Below are positions 21,571-36,500 of a stretch of DNA of 64,000 nucleotides, piece by piece. A program made the position numbers and the translations under genes. The stretch covers positions 69,327,524 through 69,391,523 of the forward strand of contig NC_079321.1 of assembly GCF_029931775.1 (NCBI RefSeq), written 5' to 3'. The notes beneath the pieces are model-generated. The model searched no databases. It was not told the DNA's origin and worked only from the letters and a program-made list of their open reading frames with translations. Every line of letters begins with the position of its first letter. Positions within the stretch are counted from its first letter, which is position 1. Source of the stretch: Euleptes europaea (Eukaryota > Chordata > Lepidosauria > Squamata > Sphaerodactylidae).

Positions 21571-24500
21571 CGGCAGCGCACGCCCTTTTGGGGTTCTTGT
21601 GTTCGCCCAGAAGGGATATAGGTTTTCCTAACGGTTGCGGTCCTGTGAGCCTTTTCTCAGGGGGTGAATCCCACTGAAATGAGTGGGGGTCGCCTTCAGG
21701 TAATCGTTCACAGGGCAGGGCTGCAAGGCTTCAACTATCCTAACTTAAATGCTTTATCTCCCTTTTGCTCAAGTCTTCTTTTTTTTAAATTTTTTTTATT
21801 TTCTTGATTTAAAATGTCGACATATAACACGCTTATCCGATGTTAAAGAATGCTAATAGTACTAAAAAGTCGAATAATGTTACTAAATTAATCACGAATT
21901 GACTCCCCCCTCTCCCTCTCCCATCTAAAAATCAATTGTATAATTGTTTGCTAACGGAACTAATCCCAATACTGTTTTAATTAATATGAACTTATCCTAT
22001 CTAACATTATTAAATCACTACCTAATATAAAATGGATAAAACGTGTTGGTCTTCTAATGTAAATTAAGCTTTGTCTTCGAAAGAGGTGGAATCGTAGGAA
22101 TTTGCCTGGCGTGAGTTTTGTTGTCTGTACATTTGAAGGGTCTCTGGCAATGATGGGGTTTCCTTCAGTTGAAGAAAAAGTTTCTTCAAGTGTTACAATT
22201 CCCAGGCCTGGGAGAGAAGGAAAACCTCAAAAGTCTTTCATCACGCCTGGTATCTACAATGAGTAGGTAGCCTATAAGGTGTCATCCTTATTTTCAATGT
22301 CGGCTCATCCTGTTACATAGTGGTTATCCCCCTTGTGTTTGCACCACTGTTCAATTACTCTTTGCTTCTGTCAGTGATCCTAAGAAGTGTTTTGGTATGT
22401 TGCCTTGCCTTTAATGACAGACAGTGGAAGAGTGTTGCTTTTGAATTAAAGCTGTTCAGTGCCAGTTTGTACTTTCATATATCTCTACGCTTTGGGACCC
22501 GTTAGGGAAACCAGGAGAGGAAAGGTCAGGTGGTGATTAGTGCTGCATTCAATGTGGCAATAAAATCAGGAGTAAAAAGGGTATTTGTGAAATATCCTAA
22601 AGATGCTGTATAAGCAGGGTATTGGTAATATCTGAACTTTCTATATGAATGGAGATATTACCTACGCTGACCTAAGAAGCAAAATCTCTTCCTGTATGTG
22701 CTCAGAGTGCACTTGTTATGTCTAGGTTATTTTCTCCAGCTTCCTTCAGACAGAAGACAAAATGTAGTCACTTTGGATTTGGTGTAAACTTTTGTCCTCT
22801 ATTGTAGATACCATGACAAGCCCAGAAAAAGATCACTGCAGAATGAAAAGTTACAAAAATAATGCTCTCAATCCCCAAGAGATGCGGCGGCGAAGAGAAG
22901 AGGAAGGTATTCAGCTTCGGAAACAAAAGAGAGAAGAACAAGTATGTCTGTTAATATTATAAGTAATAACAATGCTGATAAAGAGATGATTGTGTCAAAG
23001 AAATGATGCAGATGTACCGTTGTTACAGCCCATCAGACATTTATGTACTCATTACGGGGAAATTAACTGAAAAATTGCCCTGCTGGGTCAGACCAATATC
23101 TATAACAGTGGCAGCCTGTGGAAATTGTGTTGCTGCTGTTCATTATCTGTTGTTTGACCCACAAGATCTGATCAGGTGTGTTGGGTTGAGGGATGACATA
23201 GAACACACAAAACCTCCAGCCTTGTTTTACTATAGATTTGCCCTGGCCATCCCCTTCAGGAAAATGTTTGATTTTTAGAAGCATTGGCTACTTTATGTGT
23301 CAATAGCCATCCTAAACAGGCCTTTTCAGGCTCTTACTCAAATCTACTCAGCGGGGCTTATTCCCAGAGATGTTTTCTTAAGATTCCACTGTAAATCACT
23401 TCTGGTCTACAATACTAAATACTGTAGTTCATGCAGTGCTCCAAGCTGAAACCTAGGCAGCATTCAGAACAATGACTTAAGTCAGTGTTAAGAAATCAGA
23501 AACTGGCTGAAAGATTGTGTGCAATCCTCCAGCCTCTACCACCTCTCCTTGTCTTTTCTAAGTAGTGTTTAAAGTTGCAGATGACCGAACTGGTTTAAAG
23601 TGCAAGTGGGTATGCTTCTAAATTCATATGGCCTATGATTATAAATTCACTGTTGAAGTGAGTTTAGGACTACTTCACAGATTTTATGTTAGATAGGTGA
23701 AGGGGCTGATCAGATTGGTTTTAAAACTGAGAAACATTGTTTGAATATTTATATGATGTTATTTTACACAGATTTACACTCATCAGCCCTGATGAGTTCT
23801 TTTACCTTTCTTTTTCCCCTTAGTTATTCAAACGCAGAAATGTTTCTCTGCTGGGAAATGATGAGTCAATGCAAGAAAGTCCTATTCAGGATCCTGATGT
23901 CAGCTCTACTGTACCTATACCTGAGGTAGGCAATTAACACTAGGCTTACTTGTAGTGACAGACACGTTTAAAGCTGAAGTTATAATGATTTTTCCTTTTT
24001 TTAGGAAGATGTAATTACTTGTGATATGGTACAGATGGTTTTCTCAGATGATCCAGACCAACAGCTTGCAGCAACCCAGAGATTTAGAAAACTGCTTTCT
24101 AAAGGTACCGTAAATAATCAGTGTTGTACTCCCTTGTTTTAAAAAATGGCTGCTGTTCATTTTGCTCACACCCATTCAGATGACATTGTGGAGGGGAAGA
24201 GATAGTTTTAAATCACAGCTTGTTAAACCTTTTCATCCACTGTTTCATCACGAGTGGTTGTATTCATTTAGATATAATGGGCAAATACCCAAAAGAGACT
24301 GTGAAAACAATAAAAACAAGCAAATCTGAAAAGCAGTGGCCATATGTTCGGCTCGTTGTTACTTTGCTAGTAATCCATCTAGTATCTGTGTGCGTTGCAG
24401 ATAGTCCATTAAGCTGCTGACATACAGTGACTTGAAATTCATTGTTTTTATGTAAATTGCATGAAGGTTGAGAGACAAATGAGTGACTTACTATGGTGGT

Positions 24501-27500
24501 AATTTTGGTGGATACCAACTGAGTTAAAAATTCCAAGAGATAAGTAAAAATAGCTTGAGAATTACCTTGGGCAAAGATGCCGACTAATTGTAATTTGTGT
24601 TCAGTCTTGCGTACATCCGCTAGAGTTCACATTCCATCCTAACTCTGTTATTTAGATTTTTCTGTAATGATCCTCTTCTTAATTTGTTCAGTGTTGCTCT
24701 GAGTTAAACCTGAGGTATCGGATTATAATCCTTCTAATTAATCTTTCTTTTCAGAACCTAATCCTCCAATAGATGAAGTCATACAAAAACAAGGAGTTGT
24801 GCAGAGATTTGTAAAATTTCTAGAAAGGAATGATAATTGCACTCTTCAGGTGAGTCCAAACATGTTCAATTTTTTTCTGCTGGGATAGGGTGTTTTTTTT
24901 TCCTTCCAAATTTTGAGTTTTCCTATTCCTTGAATTCTATTTATTTCACTGTATTTGTATCCTGCATTTCCTCAGGGTGCTTAGGGAAGAGCACATGGGT
25001 GTGTTTTACACTCACAATGTGGCTTGTGAGGTAGATTATGCTGAAATGTAGTGACTTGGCCAAAATCACCAAGGAAGCTTTGTGACTCAAACAGGGATTT
25101 ATTTAGCCTGTGCTTTCTGGGTCCACATCCAACACTTCATGTTTCTGTTACAGAAGCATCTTATTTAAAAGATTAGCAAAGCAGTGCTGGTTTATTTCTT
25201 TCTAAGAAATAGGTGATGCAACTGTAATAAATTTTGGTGTGGAAGATGACCTGGAAGATAGTTTTTAGAGTCTGCATTGCAAAGGTGTTTTGTTTGATAC
25301 TTACTTTCCTGTCTTTCCCTCTAGTTTGAAGCTGCCTGGGCTCTTACAAATATAGCGTCTGGAACATTCCTCCACACCAAAGTAGTGATTGAAACTGGAG
25401 CTGTCCCAATTTTTATTAAGTTGTTGAATTCTGAACATGAAGACGTCCAGGAGCAGGTAGCTTCTTTGTGAATTTTTATCATGAAGATTGTGGATGGTGC
25501 TGTAGTGTTGGGTTCTGAAGAGCTTTGGGAATAAATAAGGGTTGAATAATAGTAGCATTATATTTTCTTAGTTACACATCTTAATTATAAATTACTATTT
25601 CTCTCACCTTCTGCAACCTCTCTGACCTGCTGTCACACCTTCTCATGTTCCTTCATTGGCTGCTGCTTTGTTATCAGTGGCTCTGTTGGGTGGTGGAGTT
25701 TGGAGGAGGTGTCTCTTTGTGCTGGGGTATTCTGCCTTGATCCATTGAGTCCCTTCATCGCATCAGTTTCTAGGATTGGCTGTACATACCTGTCTTCAGG
25801 GTCTTGCAGTTTTTGCCACCTTTGGTTCAAGGTAGAGAAGTTGGTTTGAATAATAGTCTTTTTTTACACATTATGCATACTGTATATACTCGGGTATAAG
25901 CCGACCTGAGTATAAGCCGAGGTGCCTAATTTCACCCCCAAAATGGGGAAAAATTAGGCAACTGCGTATAAGCCGAGGGGGAAATACACCCCTCCCCCAC
26001 CCCCCGCAGGCTTACCTCCAGGTGCGCAGGCAGGCGGTGGCGGCGGCCCCCTCCCTGCGCGCAGGAGGCCCTGCGGGGTCAGCTGGCAAGCGGGAGGACC
26101 AGCCCGGGTGGGGTGGGGGGGAAGAAACCGCCACTGCCCAGCAGAAGGCTGGGTGGGGGGGGGGTAAAGAAACCTCTGCCGCAGCCGTGCAGAAGGCGCC
26201 ATCGGGTGGGGTGGGGGGCGGGACAGCCCGGCCATCAGCTGGCCGGCAGGAGCGTGCTGGGAGAGGGCCCGGCAGGCGAATTACCGTATTGACTCGAGTA
26301 TAAGCCGAGGTGAGTTTTTTAAGCCAAAAATCATGGCTTAAAACTCGGCATACTTGAGTATATACGGTACTTCACAAATTACAGAATTTTACATAAGGAC
26401 TGCAGGGGAAGTGGTGTTGGTGAACTTGTTAAATGTATGAATGTTAATTTAAACCTTTGTTTCTAAGGCAGTGTGGGCTCTTGGTAATATTGCTGGAGAC
26501 AATGCAGAATGTAGAGATTATGTGTTAAGCTGTGAAATACTTCCCCCACTTTTACAGTAAGTATTGAATTCTCTTGACAGTTCAACTGTATAGATGTAGG
26601 CTTGATGGTTGATTTTTAGTTGGTATCTTGGTAACTGTTAATTATGAACTTACAAGTGGGGGGCCATAAGGACTGGCTAAGGGTATCTCATTTTCCCCTC
26701 CTCTGCTATTTCTTCTTTCCTTCCCTGAAAGGTCTAGGCACTCCCCTTTTCCTGCTTCCTTCTCTCCTTCCCACCCTCCAGCCAAACTACCTATCTGCCC
26801 CTGTCTTCAGCTTCCCCTCCCCCCAGCAGCCTCTGCCCAGGAAACCCAGTTGCGTAGCAGGGAACCCTCAGGAACTTGCGGGGGGCACCTCACTTTCCCC
26901 TGTAGCTCCCTCCCTGCACCGTTTCCTCTTTCCTTCCTTTTGGCATATCTTCACATTTCCTCCTTCCCACCCGCCACCTTTCAACTTTCCACCATCTTCA
27001 GCTATATTTACTATTTCTTTAATTTATACCCCACCTTTCTTCCAAATGGGACTCAAAGCAGCTTATATCACTGTCTTCTCCACTGTATCCTGACAGCAAC
27101 ATAATGAGGTAGATTAGGCTTAAAATGTGTAACTAGTCCAGGGTCATCCAGTGACCTTCCATAGCAGAGTGGGGAATTCAAACCTGGGTCTCCCAGATCC
27201 TAGTCTAAAACTCTAACCACTACACTACAGCCGGCATTCATGGGGTGACTGCTGTTGGAACAGTAGCAAGTTGCCAGGCCTGGATGAGTCATGTAAGCCT
27301 TATGGTATCAAATCACCCAGTTGTTTCTGCTGGGCCTGGCCCCCAATGTGTCCTCCCTCAAAGGCCAGAACAGTCCTGGAAAAGGCCCCCTCCTTGCCCC
27401 CTGCCTTTTCCTGACAGAAACCATGACTGGAATACTGTTGTGGTTGCCTAGCAATGGCCACTGAGGGAATTTGTTTCTTAAAAGCTGCTGGTGCTCCTTT

Positions 27501-30500
27501 TATCATTTTGGGAGTTTTAAACCTCCCATGTGTACTTTTTTTAAGATTTCAGATTTTTCTGTAAACCTGGGAGTTTTCTCAGGTTTGTAGAAAGACCTGT
27601 CTTGCCTGTCTATGGCCGCAGTCTCCAAATATAATTATCAACAAATGTGGGCGCACTGAAGATTAGCTATATTGAATATGTAACTCATATTCTGGCATTT
27701 TGGCACCAACAACTCTTTACTTTGAGAATTTTGATTATTTTCAAAACAAATTGAAGTAGTTATATGTGGAATAAGGATAGTGTTTGGAAAGTTAGTAATT
27801 TGCATAAATGTCTTGCATAAATGAGGAGAGTGCCTGTTTTCAGTTAACTTTGTTAATATTTCTTGATAGACTGCTAACATACTCTAACAGACTTACCACA
27901 ACTAGGAATGCAGTCTGGGCCCTTTCAAATCTCTGCAGAGGCAAAAATCCACCTCCAGATTTCAGTAAGGTAAGGATCACTTTGCAATCTTTGAAGGTGT
28001 TGTAATGATTCTAAGCATTATTAATTGCTTTGAAATGACATAGATTCCTGTCCACAAAGCCAAATCTTTTTGGAGTCTTTAATTGTTGCCTGAATTGTTA
28101 GAATGCTGTCATGCTACTATCTCCAACAGACAAGTGGTTGTGGAAGGAAACTAAGTGTTTGTATTATATTCAAAATGCTATGCTTATGGTATTCACTTTT
28201 AAACAATCAAATTGTCAAATCAAAGATGATATTATAACATAACTGCAAATCTCTTATGATTTTGCATAGCTGTTGACTTGAATGCTTAATGCAAAGCCTC
28301 CCAAAAGCCATGCCATGAGTTCTAGCACTTCAGAATAACCCCAAATTTAGTGTTTGGGCAGCTGCTTCTGGTATCACTCACAGATGATCTAGAAAATGTT
28401 TTTGTAGCTAGGCAGCGCAATCCTGAGGCCCAGCCACAACTTGACCACTCCCTAGGGGGAGACCTATGAGGTAGCAACGTTCCAAGGGTGGGCTGTTCTG
28501 TGGGCAAGGCTCTGGGTGAAATGGCTGGTCAGTGGTTGGAACTGGAGCTTTCCCAGTTGGATCACAACCTGAAGCAGAAAAGAACACATATACAAGCACA
28601 ACTGCCACAAGGGGCCTAGGGTTTCTTGTTGGGCACAGAGTGCTCCCTTGGTGTTCTTCAGATGGTCCAGTCGTCAGCCCTTGTGGGGGGTCTGTGGCAT
28701 CAGCACTGCAGCCCCCCCCCTCAGCTTCAGACTTGTGACATCCAAGTCTTTGTCACCTATCTGCAGCTCCTGTCAATGCCAGCAGTAAATGATAGGTCCT
28801 CCTTGGCATGGACTCCATGGGGGGGGGTGTTCTCCTGTGAGGGAATGAGTGCGGGGGGGCCTCTGTCATACACTGCTCTATGCATGGGGTCCTGAGGGTA
28901 GGACCCCCCCACCCCCTCGCTTCCTGTCCTTGGGGGTGTGCTGCAGCTGTCAAGGCAGACATAACACTGCACAGTTCTTCATCTTGGCAAAGAACCCCTG
29001 GCAGCTGTTCCACCCCAGCCCCCACGTAAACACCGCTTGTGTTCGGGGACAAAGGTGGGTAGGTGTTCTTGGGCTCCTGCCTGTGGAAAGGGAAATGGGG
29101 GAAGAAAGTTTGGGGGAAACAGTCCCTAGCTTATCTGCCAGTGTGCATCACCCTCGTCAGGTCCTTCCTGAAGATATGGGGCACCTTTAATGGTCCTGAA
29201 CTGGGAGAGCTCAGCTTCAGAGTGTGTGGACTTTGCTTTCCCAGCTGGGTGTCGGTGCAAAGTGCTCTCTTTGTGCTTTCCCTGGCACCAAAGTTCTGCT
29301 CTGCTTGCTCTAAGTCCCCATGGCAGGTAGCTATCAGACAGTGTCCCATGCCATTTGCCCTATCTGCTGAGGTGTCAAGTGTCCTGACCAGGGTTCATAA
29401 AGGGATGGGGAGACCAATATTGGTTCCTGAGGAGGGGGCTTGGTTGGCACTGGGGAGCTTTCCCATTGGTTGCTCCCTTAATCGGCATCCTAAGCACTTT
29501 TGCTCCATATGGGTGGGGCTATGCCGGTGGGGGGCATTTTTAAAACTGTTATAATGGAGCCCTGTGTTCTGTGCTACTGTTTTTGTCAGCGCAACTTTGT
29601 GCCTTGAAAAGGGGCATTCCTGGGCCAAAAGGGTATAGGGAGAGGACTTTGTCTCTGACCTCCTGAACTGCCCCCTTTTATGCTGGTATAGAGCCCCTAG
29701 CTCAGCTGGTGCACAAAAGTGGCACAGCTGTGCTGGCATGCAGAAGCGGCACAGCTGAGCTAGGGCTCTGCGCCAATGTAAATGGTCCTAATGCCATTGT
29801 ATCTTCTAGATATGTTGGTGTAGAAGTCAGTCTGCCCCCTCTGGCCCTTCAGACCCCCCCTTAGGATTGTGCTTTAAGTTATGTATCATCTAAAGCATAG
29901 TAAAGGAGATTTAAGTTTATATTGTATCGCAGCCTAATACTTACTGAATTCCAGAGGGATTGCTCTGTTTATCTGCTGCGGCCTAAATGGGAGTCTTGTG
30001 GCACCTTAAAAGAGTAATGAAGCTAGAGATCACTTTGTCGGATGCATCTTTAAGGTAATGAAGTAATGAAGCTAGAGATCACTTTGTCGGATGCATCTTT
30101 AAGGTCCCCCAAGGTTCATCATTTTTATTATTAAGGAGGATCATGATAAATTAGCACAAATATCAAGGAAATATTTCAGCTTTTTAGAAAAAGTTCTTGC
30201 ATTAATTTTGTTCAAAATAAATTTATAAAGAGGAAATGCCTGATTTTTCTTCTTTAACTCTTAAGGTTCGACCTTGCTTAGGTGTTCTGTCAAGACTGTT
30301 GTTTAGCAGTGACCCAGATGTATTAGCAGATGCTTGCTGGGCCCTCTCTTACCTTTCAGATGGACCTAATGATAAAATCCAAGCAGTTATTGATTCTGGA
30401 GTCTGCCGAAGATTAGTGGAACTTCTGATGTGAGTCCCTTTAATCAAATCATTGTAGTTTTAGAGGGGATCTGAAGCCAAATACATGGTGGATTATTAAT

Positions 30501-33500
30501 TCAAGCATGTAAAAAATATACTTTCTGTATCCAGCTACTTCACAGCTGAATCTCCTTCTGTCCTCAGGTACCTTGTGACTTTCCCCCCCTTACAGCCCAG
30601 TCCACTTCCATAAATGATCAGAATTCCATGACTGACATTTCCCCTCATCTTCTACCATGTTTTAACCAGTTTTTGACACCACAAGAGTTAACACAGAAGA
30701 AACTTGTAAATTCATAATAATACTGCCGTTAGCCTTTTTAATATACTGTCTCTATTTTCTGCTATATGTACCTCATATAATATTTTTTAAAATCCAGGGT
30801 TGAAGCAGTGGGAACGAATCTTCTGTTCTGTGATTATGATACCTGAGTGATGTGATACTGCCGGACAGATTAACGAATATTATGCCCTGAAAATTACATT
30901 GAGAATATCTAATTTGTGTAGTAAAAAAAGTTAATTGAATCAGTGCCAGTTGCACTAAAGATTGAGATTGCTAGTTGAAATGGTATGTGTCTTGCTCTAC
31001 TCCCCCAAAAGGAGTAGGGGTTAGGATGTGATTAGCTTTTTTTATACAGCACAACATAAGGCCTCAATCTGTACCGTTGTATTGTATTGTCTTGATGAAG
31101 CCTGTCATTGCTTGCTGGTAGAGCTTTTGTGTGCCAATTGAAATGGAGTCCTTTTCAATGAGATCTGCATGGCTACACATGCAGCTAGTAACACATACAG
31201 CTATTAAGAGCTCCATTTAAATGGACAGCAGCTCTCCCATTCAGTTGACCTGAGATCCCCACAATATCTGTTTAGACAAGACACAAAATGTTATGGGGGA
31301 ATAGTGTACTCCTTTAAAGGAATATACTCTTCTTGCAACCAACCCAGAAACAAAGAAGTGATTACTGACTTTAGCTATGATCTAATAGATGCATCCCAAG
31401 CGTGTAAGCTGGAAAATCGGCAGTTCCTGTATTGCCTTAGTTATAGACTCACTAGGAGGTCATAGGAAAGCCACTGTTCTCTCAGCACCCCCCTCCCTGC
31501 TCATCAGTCTTACATAGATTGTTAACATTCTATTATTTTACAGTAATACTATGAGCGTGAGGCACTTTTAAATGCGTGAAACACATGCAAATTCATGTAA
31601 TTATGTAAAAGTACAGGCTTTCCCACCTTCCTCTGAACAGCTATATGTTTAGTAACCTCAAATGTTGTTATTTTTTCCAGGCACAATGACTACAAGGTGG
31701 TATCTCCTGCATTAAGAGCAGTTGGAAATATTGTAACTGGTGATGACATTCAAACACAAGTAAGCAGACCTTATTAAGTTTGAGGACCACATCTCACAGT
31801 GCTTTTTTTACAATTGTGAGATTACGTCAGCATACCTCTTCACTCAATTGTACCCTCAAACTATCAGATTAGGATAGTGCTGCTTCTGAATTGAGTCCAG
31901 TGTTCACATTATCCAGGCTTCAAGCTAGTTGAGGATAAATATTTTCCTCTCATTACACCTCTAGGAGTGCATTTTTTCAGCAATAAAAATCGTTTCACAA
32001 GTAGAGAGGTCAAATTGCCCTTCTTTGCCAAGTATGAAGTTAAAGGACAGCAAATGAATTGGTAATACTGTTTCGGGCTAAAGATTACTAGGTTTTTAAT
32101 TCACAACTCTATTAAAAGTAGGCTATGGCATTTTGGAGGCTTTTTTGGCACGTGAATTAAATATAGAAATAGCTTAACTCCCATCCCTGGAGAATTGGGG
32201 TTGCCAGTTAATCACTGCCGCCATTCCTAGCAAACTGAGAGGGCTTTCTTTTCACATCACCTAGATTGTACAAGAAGAGCTCACCCTCTTTATTTGTAAA
32301 GAATTCCTGATCCCCCCTGGGTGATCTTTGCAGGCTCCTTTTTGAAAAGTGCTGTATTATAGCATAGTACAAATTCTTCAGCCAGTGCTTGTACGGCAGT
32401 ACTAATGACTCACAGTTGTTTGGATCCAGTACTTTGAATTTATGCACACATAAATAATCTAACATCTTCAAATATTACATTATGCCAGTTATCCCTTAAA
32501 ACTGAAAGCCTAGATAGGTTGTTATGTTAATGACACCTTTGTATTTTCTGCTGAGCCTTCATATTTTATTGGAATCTGGTATATAATTTTTTTTCCAAAA
32601 TAGGGAAAATTTATTCCTGCAAACATAGGGAAAAGAGTGTAATGATAGCTATATACATTACTGACAGAATAAGTTATACTTGTGAAAATAGTAGTTGTTT
32701 CAACTATATGGACTGTCTTTGTTTTACATTGTTTAGGTAGAACTTTTCATCTTTCAAATTATTTTAGGTAATTCTAAATTGCTCTGCATTACCCTGTCTC
32801 TTACATTTGCTGAGTAGTCCCAAGGAATCTATTCGGAAAGAAGCATGCTGGACAGTTTCTAATATTACTGCAGGAAACAGAGCTCAGATCCAGGTATTAC
32901 ATATAATATTTAATATATACTTTTCCTGTTTATATATTATGCAGCATTGTGTTTCCCTCCCCTTTTGTTTGAGCGGTATTCTGAATCGTCGGTCAGCATC
33001 AAAGAGGGAAAATAGAAATTCTGAAATTCTGATGAACCTGTGAGTTCTCCTGCTCTGCTTTGCTGAGAGCCAGCATAATGTAGCGGTTAAGAGTGGCAGA
33101 CTCTTATCTGGAGAGCCAGGTTTGATTCCCGCTTCTCCACGTGCAGCCTGCTGGGTGACCTTGGGCTAGTCACAGTTCTCTCAGAACTCTCAGCCTCTCC
33201 TACCTCACAAGGGAGGGAGGGAAGGCGATTGTAAGCTGCTTTGAGACTCCTTAAGAGAGGAAAAGCAGGGTATAAAAACCAACTCTTCTCAAATCTGAAC
33301 CTGTTATTGCTTGGGACAATATTTTGATGTTTTTCTATTTGAAGTTCAAGTAGGTTATTATTGCTTAGTTAGAAGTAACTGGCAAGGACAGGTTGGTACC
33401 TCCTAGTTCTGACCCGCCTTTTGTTCAAAGTTTGCCCTTTGTCTTGTTGCTGCCCATCACATGCTGTCCTATCCCATTTTTCCTAGGCTGTCATAGATGC

Positions 33501-36500
33501 AAATATATTTCCAGTACTGATTGAAATTCTTCAGAAAGCTGAATTTCGTACTATCAAGGAAGCAGCCTGGGCCATCACTAATGCAACATCAGGAGGGACT
33601 CATGAACAGATCAGGTAATTGATGATGTGAATACTTTTTCTCTGTTTTTAGTTCTTGTGAAATGTTGTAGATATTGTTAGGACTTCCTGAACTATCAGAC
33701 TTTAAGCTAAGATGCTTGTGAGATCTGCATGCATACCATGGTTTATTTAAAAAAATCATGGTATGTTTAAAAATCATTAGAAGCTTCGCAGAAAGCTGCT
33801 AGAGGAGGAGACAAAAAGAAACAGCTTTGTGCAGAGGCTGCAATTCTTGCTTGTGAATTATTCACTTTTCTGGATTACAGCTATCATCTTCCAAGGCAAA
33901 TAATTAAATAGCATTATAATATGGAAGAAGAAAGCCTGCAAAAGGGTAATTTAAATTTTACTGCTTTCCTCAAATCACAGTACAGTATCTCTTTTATAAC
34001 TAAATGGTATCTTTGTGATACTTTAATGCTATTTTCCACCTGTGGGAATTTTAAGTTTTGTTCTCTCCTGTTGGTTTTACATTATCATTATTGCCTGAAT
34101 GTAGAAGTTATATTTTACAAATGGACATTTTAAACACTCTCGTGTTCTTGGGATGAAGTATCTCCCATGTTTGAATTTATTAGGTCTGCTTCCATACTAT
34201 TTGATTTTTGACTTTTCAGAATAAAGCTTACTGGGTTTCATTGTAAGGATGTAGCTGAAATTTCCATTCTGACCTCCTAACCTTGTTTGGAGGCTGCAGA
34301 CAGGGAAGAAATCTTTCCTTATTGTGCAGGGTGGAAGGATCTGTGTTGCCTCACTACCTGGGCATTGCTGCCCAATCTTCAGGCAGTGCAAAGGCAGCCG
34401 TAAAACCACTGTAATACAGCACAGTCTGGCGATTCAATCAGTTGTCTGGGCAGTGTTGTGGTCCTCCCTGCATCATCTTCATTGCTAGAAGAGAAGGGGG
34501 TGCATCCTCACATTATTTAGACAGTGCAGTTAGTCAATCTGGCCATATAATGTGATGACACCATCTTGCTATTAGACTAGTACTGTGCAGTGAATGAGAA
34601 GAGGAAATAGCATTAGAGGGGAAGCAAAGAGGGTGGATAGAGTGGCTGAGAACAGCTACAGAAACTGAACCAGGTCTGCATTTCTGCCCCTCCCTTATTT
34701 TCATTAATGGTGATTTGCCCACTTCTCTTGATACTATATATCCTGACATAAGAGATGGGGATATTATATTAAATTTCTTGTAAGTGCATGATAAGATTCC
34801 CTCTGGGCAGTATTAATATATTCATGTCAGATTACTAGAAATTGCATCTTAAGGAAAAGCGCACAGATTTTTTTCTTCAGCAAAGAAGTACAGTCTGAAC
34901 AGAAATAAGCATTGTTAAGGCCAGGTCTGTTCAGTGCTTGCCTTGCCATTCATATTAAACAGATGCATATCTAGGTCAATTTGTTCAGATAAAAATATAG
35001 CTGCATTATGTGCAACTTACCTATACAAGTGGTATATATATGTATGTGCTTAACAACATTCCCAAAAGTGTTCTCAGTGTTGCCACTGAGAATATACTAA
35101 AGGAGCAAAATTATCATATTGGGATACAGTTACAGCTAATTAAGTGTGGTAGACTAACAGTGCCATCTTTAAAAACACTTTCCTGAGAGTAAGCCTTATT
35201 GAATAGATTCTACATAGACCTGCTCAGGGTTGCTGTCTGAATCCCCCCCTTTTTTTAAATCTGTTATGTTCTGCCAAAGCTACTTGGTGGCATTAGGTTG
35301 TACCAAACCTCTCTGTGATCTTCTGACTGTGATGGATTCTAAAATAGTCCAAGTGGCACTGAATGGACTTGAAAACATTCTACGACATGGAGAACAAGAA
35401 TCTAAGCAAAGTGGAATTGGAGTTAATCCTTACTGTGCCCGTATAGAGGAGGCATATGGTAAGAAATTGTGGTAATTATATAGTTATTTATGGTACTTTC
35501 AATATGCCTTTCTCTAAAAGGACTGAAAATGGATTGCAGTGTTGTTTAGAACCATAACAAAAAGAGAGATAACAGTACTAATTAATATCTTTTGCCAGGC
35601 CTAGAAACCCCCCCCCCCCATAGCATAGGTGCCTTATTAACATTCTTAGGAAGGTTTTTCCACCTAGGATTTAAGGCATCACCTGTTCTGGATGGGGTTG
35701 CACTCCCCTTGAAGGAACAGGTTTGTAATCTGGTGGTACTCTTTAACCCAGGCCTACTTCTGGATAAGCAAGTGGCAGCTTTGGCCAGTAGTGGCTTTTG
35801 CTATCTCAGTGGAACATATTGAGAGGCATTCCTGTAGATATGTGGGTCCCAAGCCATGAAGGGGTGTTGTAATAACCAGCATGCTGAATTGAACTGAAAA
35901 ACTAACAAACAGCCAGTGAAGTGCTTTCAAAACAGTGTGTAATATGTATGTTGCAGTTTTCTCCAGATAGTGAGTTGCCACATTTTATACCAGTTGAAGC
36001 TTCCAAGTTGTCGTCAATTGCAGTCCCGTGTGGAGCATGTTACAATAGTCTAGCCTTAAGGTTACTGCAACATGGATCAGTATGGCCAGGTTGAGTTGGG
36101 GAAGGGAGCCAGCTTCCATGCTAAGTGGAGATGGAAAAAGATAGCTAAGCCAAGCGCCAATTCTGGGCTGCAGCCAATGCAATTCTGGGCTGCATCAAAA
36201 ATAGTATTGTGTCTAGATCAAGGGAAGTAATTCTGCATTCTGCATTGTATTCTGCATTGGTCAGACCTCACTTGGAATACTGTGTCCAGGTTTGGGCTCC
36301 ACAATTTAAGAAGGATGTTGACAAGTTGGAGCGTTTCCAGAGGAGAGTGACCAGAATGGTCAAAGGTCTGGAATCTATGCCCTATGAGGAGAGACTTAAG
36401 AAGTTGGGTTTGTTTAGTCTGGAGAAGAGAAGGTTAAGGGGTGATATGATAGTCAAGTTTAAATATTTGAAGGGATGCCATGTTAATGAGGGGACTAGCT

